From positions 84,904-148,903 of the forward strand of contig NZ_BOSI01000006.1 in the NCBI RefSeq assembly GCF_018403265.1: a stretch of 64,000 bases of DNA. The letters are read 5' to 3'. Source of the stretch: Paenibacillus sp. J31TS4 (GTDB lineage: Bacteria > Bacillota > Bacilli > Paenibacillales > NBRC-103111). The notes below the pieces were generated by a model. It saw only the letters and a program-made list of their open reading frames with translations. It did not search any database and was not told where the DNA came from. The translations under genes were made by a program, and so were the position numbers. Every line of letters begins with the position of its first letter. Positions within the stretch are counted from its first letter, which is position 1. Of this stretch, positions 15,005 through 24,701 are shown piece after piece.

Positions 15005-16090
15005 ATGGACAAACGGCAGGATCAAACGCCGGGGGAGCAGGAGCCAAAAGGGACAGCTTCGTTAGAGAAAGCGGAGGACATGCAGGAGCGAGTGGACCAG
15101 TCCAAGCTGGTCAAACCGGAGGAGATGCGAGAGCGAGTGAGCCAATCCCCGCTGGTCAAGCCGGAGGAGATGGGGGCGATCCTGCGGGCCAAAGCGGCGA
15201 TGGACGCGGCTCCCAAAGGACGGGGAAAGAGACGCCGGCGACTGCCCGGCGATTCGCGTTATCAGCTGGGGCTGGAGTATGCAGGACTCCTGCTCGGGTC
15301 GCTGATCGTGGCGGCCAGCTTCAATCTGTTCCTGAATCCCAATCACGTCGCGTCGGGCGGGGTAACCGGCATCTCCATCATTGTGAACCACCTAACCGGC
15401 GTCCAGCCGGCCTATATTCAATGGCTGCTCAATATTCCTCTGTTCCTGCTCGGGCTGCGGCAGCTCGGACGGTCTTTCGGCCTCAAGACGCTCGTCGGCT
15501 CGATCGCGCTGCCGCTGTTTGTCCTGCTGCTGAGCGGGCTGCCTCCCGCCACCGACAACCTGCTGCTCGCCACCATCTATGGCGGTATCGGGGTCGGCCT
15601 CGGCCTAGGAATGGTCTTCCGCTCCAGGGGATCGACAGGAGGCCTCGATCTCGCCGCCCAGCTGGTGCACCGCTGGACAGGCATCAGCCTGGGGCTCGCC
15701 GTGCCGCTCCTGGACGGGATGGTTATCACGGCGGCGGGATTCGTGTTCAATCCCGAGAAAGCGCTCTTTGCGCTGATCGGCCTGTACGTGACCGGCAAGA
15801 CGATCGACTTCCTTCAGAGCGGGATATCGGTGTCGCGGGTCGCATTCATTATCTCCGGCCGGACCGAGGAGATCTCGCAGGCTATTCTCGTCGATCTGGA
15901 CCGCGGCTTGACCAAGCTGAGCGGGGAAGGCGGGTATACGGGCACCGAGCGGATGGTGCTCATGGTCGTGCTGCGCTCGACGGAGGTGAGCCGGCTCAAA
16001 GCGATCGTGAAGCGCGTTGATCCGAATGCGTTCGTCATCATCAGCGATACGAAGGAAGTTTTGGGAGAAGGCTTCCAACCCCCTGGATAA
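15005..16090 (+). CDS. yvjA: YitT/YvjA family membrane protein with repeat-bearing cytoplasmic extension
   Basis: This 361-residue protein belongs to the YitT (DUF161 plus C-terminal DUF2179) family; the function is unknown. Residues from about 90 hold five or six membrane segments (YAGLLLGSLIVAASFNLFL, then ASGGVTGISIIVNHLTGVQP). A soluble C-terminal domain follows (GYTGTERMVLMVVLRSTEVS, then AFVIISDTKEVLGEGF). It occupies the position of yvjA after prfB. The first ~80 residues are an unusual charged extension containing two copies of a 15-residue repeat, MQERVDQSKLVKPEE and MRERVSQSPLVKPEE, encoded by adjacent 45-bp units (15080-15169). The ATG follows GAGAAGGAGGAGGG. No terminator was seen before the argC leader, but argC has its own promoter. 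Confidence 0.85.
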   Translation: MDKRQDQTPGEQEPKGTASLEKAEDMQERVDQSKLVKPEEMRERVSQSPLVKPEEMGAILRAKAAMDAAPKGRGKRRRRLPGDSRYQLGLEYAGLLLGSLIVAASFNLFLNPNHVASGGVTGISIIVNHLTGVQPAYIQWLLNIPLFLLGLRQLGRSFGLKTLVGSIALPLFVLLLSGLPPATDNLLLATIYGGIGVGLGLGMVFRSRGSTGGLDLAAQLVHRWTGISLGLAVPLLDGMVITAAGFVFNPEKALFALIGLYVTGKTIDFLQSGISVSRVAFIISGRTEEISQAILVDLDRGLTKLSGEGGYTGTERMVLMVVLRSTEVSRLKAIVKRVDPNAFVIISDTKEVLGEGFQPPG

Positions 16091-16124
16091 ATCATGTACA
16101 ATAAACCGGACAGGGATATTTTTG

Positions 16125-16155
16125 CATTGAATTTTTATTCTTGCGGCTGTATAAT
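16125..16155 (+). promoter_or_regulatory. argC promoter overlapped by an ARG box (ArgR/AhrC operator)
   Basis: The 18-mer at 16125-16142 reads AAGAATAAAAATTCAATG on the minus strand. The core GAATAAAAATTCAA is identical to the Bacillus AhrC operator consensus. The promoter is TTGAAT (16127-16132), 17 bases, TATAAT (16150-16155), so the -35 lies inside the operator and arginine-bound repressor would block it. Confidence 0.8.
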
Positions 16156-16204
16156 CATACATATCTTTTTTATGGAACGTCGCATGGAACGAGGGGGAAG
16201 GAAC

Positions 16205-17254
16205 ATGGCGGCCAAGATCAGAGCAGCCATTGTCGGGTCGACCGGCTATGGCGGCGTGGAATTGATACGTTTGCTGCTCAGGCATCCTCACGTGGAGATT
16301 ACTTCGGTCATCTCCTCGTCAACGGCAGGGGTGCCTATTTCTGATGGTTTTCCGCATTTGAATGCGATCCTGACGGACAATCTGGACGCGGTCGACATTC
16401 CGCTCATCAAGAGCAAGGCGGACGTTGTATTCGCCGCCACCCCGCACGGTGTCAGCGCGGCACTCGTGCCTCAGCTGCTGGAAGCGGGGCTCAAAGTGAT
16501 CGACTTGTCGGGCGATTTTCGGCTGAAGAGCGGAGACGTCTACAAGGAATGGTACAAGAAAGACCCGGGACCGGCCGATCTGCTAGAGAAGGCAGTATAC
16601 GGTCTCGCAGAGGTGTTCGGTGACGAGGTGAAGGGCGTGGAGTTCATCTCGAATCCGGGCTGCTACCCTACCGCGACGCTGCTCGGCCTCATTCCGGCCG
16701 TCAAGGCGGGCTGGATCGACGCCGATTCGATTATCGTGGACGCCAAATCCGGAGTGTCCGGCGCCGGGCGCGGACTCAGCATGACCTCGCATTATTCCGA
16801 AGTGAACGAGAACTTTTTCGCTTATAAAGTAAACAAACACCAGCACACCCCAGAGGTGGAGCAAGTGCTCGGATGGGCGGCCGGACGCCCGGTGACGACT
16901 ACGTTCACGACGCATTTGGTGCCGATGACGAGAGGGATTCTGTGCACGATGTACGCGACGCTGACCGAAGCGAAGAGCGAGGAGGACTTCCTGGAGCTGT
17001 ATCGGGAGTTCTACAGCGGCCGTCCGTTCGTTCGAATCCGTCCGCAGGGTAAAGTCCCGGCGACCAAGGAAGTATGGGGCTCGAACTATTGCGATATCGG
17101 CTTCGCGGTTGACCGCCGGACGAATCGGGTCACTATCGTCTCGGTCATTGATAACTTGATGAAGGGCGCTGCCGGTCAGGCGGTTCAGAACCTGAACCTG
17201 ATGATGGGCTGGGAAGAAACGGCCGGGCTCGAGATGGCCCCCGTGTATCCGTAA
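16205..17254 (+). CDS. argC: N-acetyl-gamma-glutamyl-phosphate reductase
   Basis: ArgC reduces N-acetylglutamyl phosphate with NADPH to the semialdehyde, the third step of ornithine synthesis. The 349-residue protein has the Rossmann start AAIVGSTGYGGVELIRLLLR and the active-site cysteine in FISNPGCYPTATLLGL. It also has the HQHTPEVEQ segment and the C-terminal dimer region. The ATG at 16205 follows GAGGGGGAAGG; an in-frame upstream extension would overlap the promoter and ARG box, so it is rejected. This is the first gene of an argC-J-B-D-F-G-H run and the one directly behind the operator. argJ starts 22 bases after the stop. Confidence 0.97.
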   Translation: MAAKIRAAIVGSTGYGGVELIRLLLRHPHVEITSVISSSTAGVPISDGFPHLNAILTDNLDAVDIPLIKSKADVVFAATPHGVSAALVPQLLEAGLKVIDLSGDFRLKSGDVYKEWYKKDPGPADLLEKAVYGLAEVFGDEVKGVEFISNPGCYPTATLLGLIPAVKAGWIDADSIIVDAKSGVSGAGRGLSMTSHYSEVNENFFAYKVNKHQHTPEVEQVLGWAAGRPVTTTFTTHLVPMTRGILCTMYATLTEAKSEEDFLELYREFYSGRPFVRIRPQGKVPATKEVWGSNYCDIGFAVDRRTNRVTIVSVIDNLMKGAAGQAVQNLNLMMGWEETAGLEMAPVYP

Positions 17255-17276
17255 CGATAGAGGATAGGTGAGCAGG

Positions 17277-18500
17277 ATGAAAAAGGATCAATTTACGGTC
17301 GTGACGGATGGCGGCATTACGACGCCCAAGGGCTTTCGGGCCGGGGGGCTGCACTGCGGTCTCAAAAAAACCGAGCGCAACGACCTCGGCGTCATCGTCG
17401 CCGATGAGCCGGCGGCTGCGGCCGCTGTGTATACACTGAATGCTTTTCAGGCGGCGCCGTTGAAGGTGACCAAGGAGAGCATCGGCGCAGGCGGCCGCCT
17501 GCAGGCGATGCTCGTAAACAGCGGCAACGCGAACGCCTGCACCGGGCAGCAGGGCGAGGAGGACGCGCGGCGGATGCGCGCCGAGATGGCCCGCGTGCTC
17601 GGCATCGACGAGCATCTGGTCGGCGTGACGTCGACCGGCGTGATCGGCGAGCTGCTGCCGATGGAGAAGGTGGAGGCGGGCATCGCCTTGCTGCCCGAAA
17701 AGCTGTCGGCGGCTGGCAGCGACGACTTTTGCCAGGCGATTCTGACGACTGACCTCGTACGGAAGATGGTATGCGTCAGCGTGACGGTGGGCGGCGAGAC
17801 GGTTCACATCGCCGGAGCGGCCAAGGGCTCGGGCATGATCCATCCGAACATGGCGACCATGCTCGGCTTCCTGACCACCGACGCGGAGCTGGACGCGGAG
17901 CAGCTGCAGGCGCTGCTCGGCGAAGTAACCGACACGACCTTCAATATGATTACCGTGGACGGCGACACGAGCACGAACGACATGGTCGTGGCTATGGCGA
18001 GCGGCCGCGCGGGAGGCGGCAAGCTGACGCCTCAGCATCCCCACTGGGAGGCGTATAAGGCGGGATTCCGCTATGTGAGCGAATATCTCGCCAAAGCGAT
18101 CGCGCGCGACGGCGAAGGCGCGACCAAGCTGATCGAGGTGCAGGTGGCGGGAGCGGAATCGCTGGAGGCGGCCCGCGCCATCGCCAAGACGGTGATCGGC
18201 TCGAGCCTCGTCAAGTCGGCCTGCTTCGGCGCCGATGCGAACTGGGGGCGGATCATCGCCGCCGTCGGACGCGCAGGCCAGCAGGTGAACACCGAGACGG
18301 TCGATATCCGGCTCGGCGACATCTCGGTGCTTGAGCAGTCGAGACCGGTACGGTTCGACGAAGAACGGGCGGAGGAGTATTTGAAGGGCGAGCTCGTGCA
18401 AATTTTTGTGAACTTGCATATGGGCGAGCAGCAAGCAACGGCATGGGGCTGCGATCTGACTTACGACTACGTGCGGATCAACGCTGCGTACCGGACTTAG
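17277..18500 (+). CDS. argJ: Bifunctional ornithine acetyltransferase / N-acetylglutamate synthase
   Basis: ArgJ recycles the acetyl group from N-acetylornithine to glutamate and, in the bifunctional form, can also use acetyl-CoA. The 407-residue precursor is self-cleaved at the Ala-Thr bond of HPNMATMLGF to give two chains, with the threonine as nucleophile. It also carries the conserved KGSGMIHPN, TVDGDTSTND, KLIEVQVAGA and DANWGRI blocks and ends in CDLTYDYVRINAAYRT. I chose the ATG at 17277, six bases after AGGTG (17266-17270), over a GTG at 17268. No separate argA is present in the window. argB starts 99 bases downstream without an obvious terminator. Confidence 0.96.
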   Translation: MKKDQFTVVTDGGITTPKGFRAGGLHCGLKKTERNDLGVIVADEPAAAAAVYTLNAFQAAPLKVTKESIGAGGRLQAMLVNSGNANACTGQQGEEDARRMRAEMARVLGIDEHLVGVTSTGVIGELLPMEKVEAGIALLPEKLSAAGSDDFCQAILTTDLVRKMVCVSVTVGGETVHIAGAAKGSGMIHPNMATMLGFLTTDAELDAEQLQALLGEVTDTTFNMITVDGDTSTNDMVVAMASGRAGGGKLTPQHPHWEAYKAGFRYVSEYLAKAIARDGEGATKLIEVQVAGAESLEAARAIAKTVIGSSLVKSACFGADANWGRIIAAVGRAGQQVNTETVDIRLGDISVLEQSRPVRFDEERAEEYLKGELVQIFVNLHMGEQQATAWGCDLTYDYVRINAAYRT

Positions 18501-18599
18501 GAAGCGCGCGGACGGGACCGGACGGCGGTCCCGGACGATCACGATAAGGAAGCAAACCGGACCTTCGGAAGAGGAACCGGTAGGAAAGCGGGTATAGCG

Positions 18600-19391
18600 A
18601 TGAACGGGAATTGTTTTGTCATCAAATGCGGGGGCAGCACGCTCGCGGCGCTGCCGGATTCCTTCTTCGCCGACATGAGGCAGCTGCAGGCGGACGGCCG
18701 GATTCCGGTCATCGTCCACGGCGGCGGGCCGGCGATCTCCGATACGCTGACGAAGCTCGGCATCGAGACGGAGTTCGTCGGCGGCCTCCGCAAGACGAAC
18801 GAAGCGGTGCTGGACGTGGTGGAGATGGTGCTCGCAGGTCAGATCAACAAGGAGATCGTCCGCAAAATCCAGGCGAGCGGCGCCAAAGCGCTCGGCCTGT
18901 CGGGCATCGACGGGCAGCTGATCACGGCACGCCCGGTCGTGAATAGCGACCAGGTAGGGCTCGTCGGCGACGTGACGGCGGTCAATGCCGGGCTTGTGCA
19001 GGGCATTGTCGACATGGGCTATATCCCGGTCATTGCGCCGGTCGGCCTGGACGAGAACGGAAGTCAGCGGTATAACATCAATGCGGACACGGCCGCAGGC
19101 GCGGTTGCGTCGCATATCGGCGTCGAGCGGATGATCGTCGTTACCGACGTCCCCGGCATTCTGAAGACGGTGGACGGAAGCAAGCAGGTGCTGCCGTCCG
19201 TCACGGTCGCCGAGATCGGCGAGATGATCGAATCGGGCGAGATTTACGGCGGCATGATCCCCAAGGTGAAGGCGGCCATCCAGTGCATTCAGGGCGCAGT
19301 GAAGGAAGTCGTCATCGTCGACGGCTCCGTACCGGCGGTGCTCAGCCAAGTGCTGGCGGGAGACGCCATCGGAACGCGCATTATCCGATGA
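18600..19391 (+). CDS. argB: Acetylglutamate kinase
   Basis: ArgB phosphorylates N-acetylglutamate, the second step of the pathway. The 263-residue protein has the amino-acid kinase fold signatures: FVIKCGGSTL at the N-terminus, VIVHGGGPAI (phosphate loop), GLSGIDGQL, YNINADTAAGAVA, and VTDVPGIL followed by GGMIPKVKAAI at the C-terminus. It lacks the N-terminal helix found in arginine-inhibited hexameric kinases, so strong arginine feedback is less likely; that is an inference from length. The ATG at 18600 is preceded by TAGGAAAGCGGG, a modest ribosome site. The 208 bases to argD show nothing recognisable. Confidence 0.96.
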   Translation: MNGNCFVIKCGGSTLAALPDSFFADMRQLQADGRIPVIVHGGGPAISDTLTKLGIETEFVGGLRKTNEAVLDVVEMVLAGQINKEIVRKIQASGAKALGLSGIDGQLITARPVVNSDQVGLVGDVTAVNAGLVQGIVDMGYIPVIAPVGLDENGSQRYNINADTAAGAVASHIGVERMIVVTDVPGILKTVDGSKQVLPSVTVAEIGEMIESGEIYGGMIPKVKAAIQCIQGAVKEVVIVDGSVPAVLSQVLAGDAIGTRIIR

Positions 19392-19599
19392 GGCTGTCTG
19401 TCGGCGCATGACGTCTCACTCGTTATGCTTGGCGGGAGGGGCGGACCGGAGAAAGCCGGTGCCGTATCTAGTTCCGCGGGCTTGAAACGGGTCGGGGCAA
19501 GCGGCTGAGAAAAGAACCTCAGCAGCAGGCCGGCAGGCAGGCACGGACCGCGTTCATGGCATAGTCAATAGTTCATTCCTGCAGGGAGGGAAAAGCGGT

Positions 19600-20784
19600 A
19601 TGGAGCAGCAAAGCAGTTCTTTGTTTCCGACGTACGCCCGGTATCCGATCACGATTGTCAAAGGAAAGGGCAGCCGGCTGTGGGACGACACCGGCAAAGA
19701 GTATTTGGACCTGATGAGCGGCCTCGCCGTCACCAGCCTCGGGCACTGCCCGGAGGCGGTTAAGCAGGCGCTCGTTGCGCAGCTCGACGAGCTGTGGCAT
19801 GTGAGCAATCTGTTTCACATTCCGAACCAGGAGAAGCTCGCCGGGCTGCTGACGGCAAACTCGTGCGCCGATCGCGTCTTTTTCTGCAACAGCGGAGCGG
19901 AGGCGAACGAGGCGGCGATTAAGGCGGCGCGACGGTATCACCAGAAGGTGCTCAACACGGGGCGTTACGAGATTATCACGTTCCAGCAGTCGTTCCACGG
20001 ACGGACGCTGGCTACGCTGACGGCGACCGGGCAGGCGAAGGTGCAGGAGGGCTTCCTGCCGCTTCCCGAAGGGTTCGTGTACGCGCCCTTCAATGACGCC
20101 GAGGCGCTCGAAGGCTACATTACGGACAAAACATGCGCGATCATGCTGGAGATGGTGCAGGCCGAAGGCGGCGTCATCGTCGCGGATCCGGCTTTCGTGC
20201 AGGAAGTGAAGCGGCTGTGCGAGAAGCACAATCTGCTCCTCATCGTCGATGAGATTCAGACCGGCATGGGACGGACCGGCAAGCTGTTCGCCCATGAGCA
20301 TTACGGTATCGAGCCGGACATCTTCACCGTCGCGAAGGCGATCGCGAGCGGCTTCCCAATGGGCGCCATGCTCGGCAAGGAAAAGCTGGCGGAAGCCTTC
20401 ACGGCCGGCAGCCACGGCTCGACGTTCGGCGGGACGCCGATCGCCATGGCGGCGGCCATCGCGACCGTCGAGACGATCGTGGGCGACAAGCTGGCGGACC
20501 GGGCGGAGGAGCTTGGCCGCTATGTGACGGAGCAGCTGCGAGAGAAGCTGGGCGGCCATCCGCTGGTGAACGAGGTGCGCGGCAAGGGCCTGATCATCGG
20601 GATTGGCTGCAAGGAGCCGGTGGCGGACCTGATCGCCGCCATTCATGCGCGCGGCGTGCTGGTCGTGACCGCGGGACCGAACGTCATTCGGCTGCTGCCG
20701 AGCCTGCTCGTCACGAAGGAAGAGCTTGATCACGGCATAGAGGTCATTGCCCAAGTGCTTGCGGAACGGACGGCGGCAGTTTAG
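19600..20784 (+). CDS. argD: Acetylornithine aminotransferase
   Basis: ArgD is a PLP-dependent class III aminotransferase that converts N-acetylglutamate semialdehyde to N-acetylornithine with glutamate. The 394-residue protein shows the substrate motif FCNSGAEANEAAIKAAR, the cofactor-stacking FHGRTLATL region, and DEIQTGMGRTGKLFAHE. The Schiff-base lysine lies in FTVAKAIASGFPMGAM, and HGSTFGGTPIAMAAA follows. The start ATG at 19600 follows GGGAGGGAAAAG. argF is 50 bases downstream. In Bacillus carA-carB separate argD and argF; here they are absent. Confidence 0.95.
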   Translation: MEQQSSSLFPTYARYPITIVKGKGSRLWDDTGKEYLDLMSGLAVTSLGHCPEAVKQALVAQLDELWHVSNLFHIPNQEKLAGLLTANSCADRVFFCNSGAEANEAAIKAARRYHQKVLNTGRYEIITFQQSFHGRTLATLTATGQAKVQEGFLPLPEGFVYAPFNDAEALEGYITDKTCAIMLEMVQAEGGVIVADPAFVQEVKRLCEKHNLLLIVDEIQTGMGRTGKLFAHEHYGIEPDIFTVAKAIASGFPMGAMLGKEKLAEAFTAGSHGSTFGGTPIAMAAAIATVETIVGDKLADRAEELGRYVTEQLREKLGGHPLVNEVRGKGLIIGIGCKEPVADLIAAIHARGVLVVTAGPNVIRLLPSLLVTKEELDHGIEVIAQVLAERTAAV

Positions 20785-20834
20785 ACGCCGGAACAACCGG
20801 CAGGAGCTAGTGGTTACCCCAAAGGAGTGAGGAA

Positions 20835-21791
20835 ATGGCAGAGCAATTGAACATAGAGCTGAGAACGGATCTGAAGGGACGGGACTTCATCGGACTGGTG
20901 GATTACTCCCCGGAGGACATTCAATATTTGATCGATCTGGCGGTCGAGCTGAAGCGCAAAACCAAGGCGGGCGAGCCCTACCAGCCGCTGAAAGGCAAGA
21001 CGCTCGGCATGATCTTTGAGAAATCGTCGACGCGGACACGCGTTTCGTTCGAGGTCGGCATGTACCAGCTGGGCGGACACGCGCTCTTCCTGAGCCGCAA
21101 CGACCTGCAGATCGGGCGCGGCGAGCCGATCATGGACACCGCGCAGGTGATGTCGCGTTATCTCGACGGCATCATGATCCGCACATTCGCGCACCGCACG
21201 GTCATTGATCTGGCGCGGGGGTCAACCGTACCGGTCATCAACGGCTTGTCGGATCTGTCCCACCCGTGCCAGGCGCTGGCCGATTACCAGACCATCTTTG
21301 AGCACAAGGGCAGCCTGAAAGGCCTCAAAATCGCCTACATCGGCGACGGCAACAACATGGCGCACTCGCTCATGATCGGCGCCGCCAAGCTCGGCATGAC
21401 CATTGCGGTCGCGACGCCGGAAGGCTACGGCCCGGACAAGGAAGTGCTTGCCGCCTCGCAGGAAGCCGCCCAGCAAAACGGCGGCGCCTGCATCGTCACC
21501 CACGATGCGCGGGAGGCAGTCGAGCAGGCGGACGTCGTCTATACCGACGTCTGGGCAAGCATGGGCTTCGAAGCCGAGCAGAAGGAGCGCGAGAAGGCGT
21601 TCCATGCGTTCCGGGTGAACGAGGAGCTGACCAAGTACGCGAAGCCGGATTACCTGTTCATGCACTGCCTGCCCGCCCACCGCGGCGAGGAAGTGAGCGA
21701 GGGCGTCATCGACGGCAAGAACTCGATCATCTTCGATCAGGCGGAGAACCGGCTGCACGCGCAAAAGGCCATTATGGCCGCGATTATGTAA
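20835..21791 (+). CDS. argF: Ornithine carbamoyltransferase
   Basis: ArgF joins carbamoyl phosphate to ornithine to give citrulline. The 318-residue protein contains the carbamoyl-phosphate loop SSTRTRVSFEVGM, then HPCQALADYQTIFEH, the ornithine-binding DVWASMGFE and the catalytic cysteine in HCLPAHRGEEVSE. Length and motifs place it with anabolic trimeric enzymes rather than arcB. The ATG at 20835 follows AAAGGAGTGAGG. Carbamoyl phosphate must come from a synthetase encoded elsewhere, because no carAB lies in this cluster. Confidence 0.96.
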   Translation: MAEQLNIELRTDLKGRDFIGLVDYSPEDIQYLIDLAVELKRKTKAGEPYQPLKGKTLGMIFEKSSTRTRVSFEVGMYQLGGHALFLSRNDLQIGRGEPIMDTAQVMSRYLDGIMIRTFAHRTVIDLARGSTVPVINGLSDLSHPCQALADYQTIFEHKGSLKGLKIAYIGDGNNMAHSLMIGAAKLGMTIAVATPEGYGPDKEVLAASQEAAQQNGGACIVTHDAREAVEQADVVYTDVWASMGFEAEQKEREKAFHAFRVNEELTKYAKPDYLFMHCLPAHRGEEVSEGVIDGKNSIIFDQAENRLHAQKAIMAAIM

Positions 21792-21800
21792 AAACCCGCG

Positions 21801-21829
21801 GGAGGCGGACGGAGCATCCGCCCGCCTTT
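21801..21829 (+). terminator. Weak hairpin between argF and argG
   Basis: GGCGGA (21804-21809) pairs with TCCGCC (21817-21822), followed after four bases by TTTC. The short T tract makes it at most a weak terminator or attenuator. Confidence 0.3.
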
Positions 21830-21956
21830 CGGTGCGGATAGATTCGGAAGGGCGGCCCGACGGGGAGAAAGAGCCGGTGAAGGGCCGGTCCCCGCTGACG
21901 CCGCCCGCCTAAGCGGAATGCAAAATCATTTTATGGGGAAAAAGGTGGAGAGCTTC

Positions 21957-23192
21957 ATGGCGAAAGATAAAATTGTACTCGCCTATTCCGGCGGGTTGGA
22001 CACGTCCGTCATCCTGACATGGCTGAAAGAGACGTATGACGCGGAGATCATTACCTTCACGGCCGATATTGGCCAGAAGGACGAGCTGGACGGACTGGAG
22101 GAAAAGGCGCTTCGCACCGGTGCCTCCAAGGTATACATCGACGACCTGCGTGAGGAATTCGCGAAGGACTTCATCTTCCCGATGTTCCAAGCGGCTGCTC
22201 TGTACGAAGGCCAGTACCTGCTCGGCACAAGCATCGCCCGTCCGCTGATCGCGAAGCGGATGGTCGAGATCGCGCGCAAGGAAGGCGCCATTGCCATCGC
22301 ACACGGCGCGACCGGCAAAGGCAACGACCAGGTGCGCTTCGAGCTGACCGCTGCCGCTCTGGCGCCGGAGATCGGTGTCATTGCACCGTGGCGGCTGGAC
22401 GCGTTCCGCGAGCAATTCCCGGGCCGCGCCGAGATGATCGCCTACGCCGAGAAGCACGGCATTCCGGTGCAGGCGACGGCCTCGAAGCCGTATTCGACCG
22501 ACCGCAACCTGCTTCACATCAGCTTCGAGAGCGGCATGCTCGAGGATCCGTGGTTCGATGCGAGTGCGGAATCGAACGAAGACATGTATGTGCTCAGCGT
22601 GTCTCCGGAGAGAGCGCCCGACCAGGCCGAGTACCTGGAGCTCGAGTTCGAGCAGGGCAACTGCGTAGCGCTGAACGGCGAGCGCATGGAGCCGCTGCAG
22701 GTGATGGAGAAGCTGAACGAGCTGGGCGGCAAGCACGGCGTCGGTCGGATCGACATGGTGGAGAACCGCTTCGTCGGCATGAAGAGCCGCGGCGTGTACG
22801 AGACGCCGGGCGGCACGATCCTGTTCCAGACCCACCGCATGATGGAGTCGCTGACGATGGATCGCGACGTGATGCATCTGCGCGACTCGCTCATCAGTAA
22901 GTATGCTTCGCTCGTGTACAACGGCTTCTGGTTCGCTCCGGAGCGTCTCGCGCTGCAAGCGCTGGTGACCGAGAGCCAGAAGAACGTGACGGGTACGGTC
23001 CGCGTGAAGCTGTACAAAGGCAACGTGATCGGAGCCGGCGTGAAGAGCCCGGTCAGCCTGTACAACCCGGACATCGCGACGATGGAAGCCGACCCGACGC
23101 AAGCTTACGACCAAGGCGACGCGACCGGGTTCATCCGGCTGAACGCCCTGCGCCTCAAGGTGGGCGCCGGCGTCGCGCAAAACGCGAAATAA
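21957..23192 (+). CDS. argG: Argininosuccinate synthase
   Basis: ArgG couples citrulline and aspartate with ATP. The 411-residue protein starts at [20 protein letters not shown], which contains the ATP pyrophosphatase loop SGGLDTS, and has the [14 protein letters not shown] and [17 protein letters not shown] blocks of the family. I place the start at ATG 21957, after AAAGGTGG, and not at the in-frame ATG 21918, because the canonical N-terminus begins there. A perfect hairpin with four T follows the gene, partly separating it from argH. Confidence 0.97.
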   Translation: MAKDKIVLAYSGGLDTSVILTWLKETYDAEIITFTADIGQKDELDGLEEKALRTGASKVYIDDLREEFAKDFIFPMFQAAALYEGQYLLGTSIARPLIAKRMVEIARKEGAIAIAHGATGKGNDQVRFELTAAALAPEIGVIAPWRLDAFREQFPGRAEMIAYAEKHGIPVQATASKPYSTDRNLLHISFESGMLEDPWFDASAESNEDMYVLSVSPERAPDQAEYLELEFEQGNCVALNGERMEPLQVMEKLNELGGKHGVGRIDMVENRFVGMKSRGVYETPGGTILFQTHRMMESLTMDRDVMHLRDSLISKYASLVYNGFWFAPERLALQALVTESQKNVTGTVRVKLYKGNVIGAGVKSPVSLYNPDIATMEADPTQAYDQGDATGFIRLNALRLKVGAGVAQNAK

Positions 23193-23202
23193 GAACATGT
23201 CG

Positions 23203-23226
23203 GGGCCGCTGGCAGGCGGCCCTTTT
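23203..23226 (+). terminator. Terminator or attenuator after argG
   Basis: GGGCCGC (23203-23209) pairs with GCGGCCC (23216-23222), followed by TTTT. The run of T is short, so read-through into argH is likely. Confidence 0.6.
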
Positions 23227-23285
23227 GCTGGTAAGGGAACATAGGGAACAACCCGGTCTTCGGGATACAGAAAGGAGCATTCACC

Positions 23286-24701
23286 GTGTCGAAGCTATGG
23301 GGCGGGCGGTTCACCAAAAAAACGGACCAGCTCGTGGAAGAATATACGGCCTCCATCTTGTTTGACAAGGAGCTGGCTGAGGAGGACATTCAGGGGAGCC
23401 TCGCGCATGTGACCATGCTGGGCAAATGCGGCATCATCCCGCAGGAGGACGCTGCCAAGATTCAGGAAGGGCTGCGCCAGGTGCTGGACCGGATTCGCAG
23501 CGGAGGTTTGACGTTCTCGGTCGAGGACGAGGACATCCACATGAACATCGAAAAAGCATTGATCGAAACGATCGGGCCGGTAGGCGGCAAGCTGCATACC
23601 GGGAGGAGCCGTAACGACCAGGTTGCTACCGACATGCACCTGTACCTGCGCCGCCGCGTAATCGAATTCGTCGGCCTGCTGGACAAGCTGCAGGAAGCGC
23701 TGCTGGAGCAGGCCAGGGCGAACCTGGATACCATCGTCCCGGGCTATACCCACTTGCAGCGGGCGCAGCCGATTCTGTTCGCGCATCACCTGATGGCGTA
23801 CGTGTCGATGTTCCAGCGGGATATCGAACGGCTGCAGGACAGCTACAAGCGGATCAACGTGCTGCCGCTCGGCGCCGGGGCGCTGGCGGGGACGACGTTC
23901 CCGATCGACCGGCATTTCGTCGCCGAGCAGCTCGGCTTCGATGGTGTCTACGAGAATAGTCTTGATGCCGTCAGTGACCGCGATTTCATCGTGGAGTTTC
24001 TGGCGAACGCGTCGCTGATCATGACGCATCTGTCCCGCTTCTGTGAGGAGCTGGTGCTCTGGTCGAGCACTGAGTTCGCCTTCATCGAGCTGGACGACGC
24101 TTTCTGCACGGGCAGCAGCATCATGCCGCAAAAGAAGAATCCAGACGTCGCCGAGCTCGTCCGCGGCAAGACGGGACGCGTGTACGGCAACCTCGTCGGC
24201 CTACTGACCGTCCTCAAGGCATTGCCGCTCGCCTATAACAAGGACATGCAGGAAGACAAGGAAGGCATGTTCGACACGGTGAAGACGCTGCAGGGCGCCC
24301 TCCAGCTGTTCGCTCCGATGGTCACCACCATGAAGGTGAACAAGAACCGGATGCGCCAAGCGGTCAATCAGGACTTTTCGAACGCAACCGATATCGCCGA
24401 CTTCCTCGTGAACAAGGGTCTGCCTTTCCGGGAGGCGCACGAGATCATCGGCAAGACGGTGCTGTACTGCATCCAGCAGGGCAAATACCTGCTTGACCTG
24501 TCGCTGGATGAGTTCCGGCAGTTCTCGCCGCTCTTCGACGAGGGCATCTACCCGGTGCTGCAGCCTGAGCAGGTCGTCAATGCCCGCAACGTATATGGCG
24601 GTACCGCCTCCGCGCAAGTTGAAGCTGCCGTTGGCCGTGCCGAACAGAAGCGGGGCGAAACGACGGCTTGGCTGGAGCGGTACGAGTCCGCCGGTTTGTA
24701 G
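23286..24701 (+). CDS. argH: Argininosuccinate lyase
   Basis: ArgH cleaves argininosuccinate to arginine and fumarate, the last step of the pathway. The 471-residue protein begins [20 protein letters not shown], has [20 protein letters not shown], the [21 protein letters not shown] block, and the superfamily signature [16 protein letters not shown] with its catalytic serine. The start is GTG at 23286, supported by AGAAAGGAGC. It ends the arg cluster and is followed by a strong bidirectional terminator shared with the convergent DUF4097 gene. Confidence 0.97.
   Translation: MSKLWGGRFTKKTDQLVEEYTASILFDKELAEEDIQGSLAHVTMLGKCGIIPQEDAAKIQEGLRQVLDRIRSGGLTFSVEDEDIHMNIEKALIETIGPVGGKLHTGRSRNDQVATDMHLYLRRRVIEFVGLLDKLQEALLEQARANLDTIVPGYTHLQRAQPILFAHHLMAYVSMFQRDIERLQDSYKRINVLPLGAGALAGTTFPIDRHFVAEQLGFDGVYENSLDAVSDRDFIVEFLANASLIMTHLSRFCEELVLWSSTEFAFIELDDAFCTGSSIMPQKKNPDVAELVRGKTGRVYGNLVGLLTVLKALPLAYNKDMQEDKEGMFDTVKTLQGALQLFAPMVTTMKVNKNRMRQAVNQDFSNATDIADFLVNKGLPFREAHEIIGKTVLYCIQQGKYLLDLSLDEFRQFSPLFDEGIYPVLQPEQVVNARNVYGGTASAQVEAAVGRAEQKRGETTAWLERYESAGL

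Noticed and set aside
16091..16204. T-box or arginine attenuator leader before argC
   Set aside because: The leader after the -10 is only about 45 nt and has no T-box motif or terminator hairpin. Control by the ARG box is sufficient.
21917..21936. Second ARG box before argG
   Set aside because: ATGCAAAATCATTTTATG is a loose palindrome but departs from the AhrC consensus at many central positions. It was left out as unsupported.
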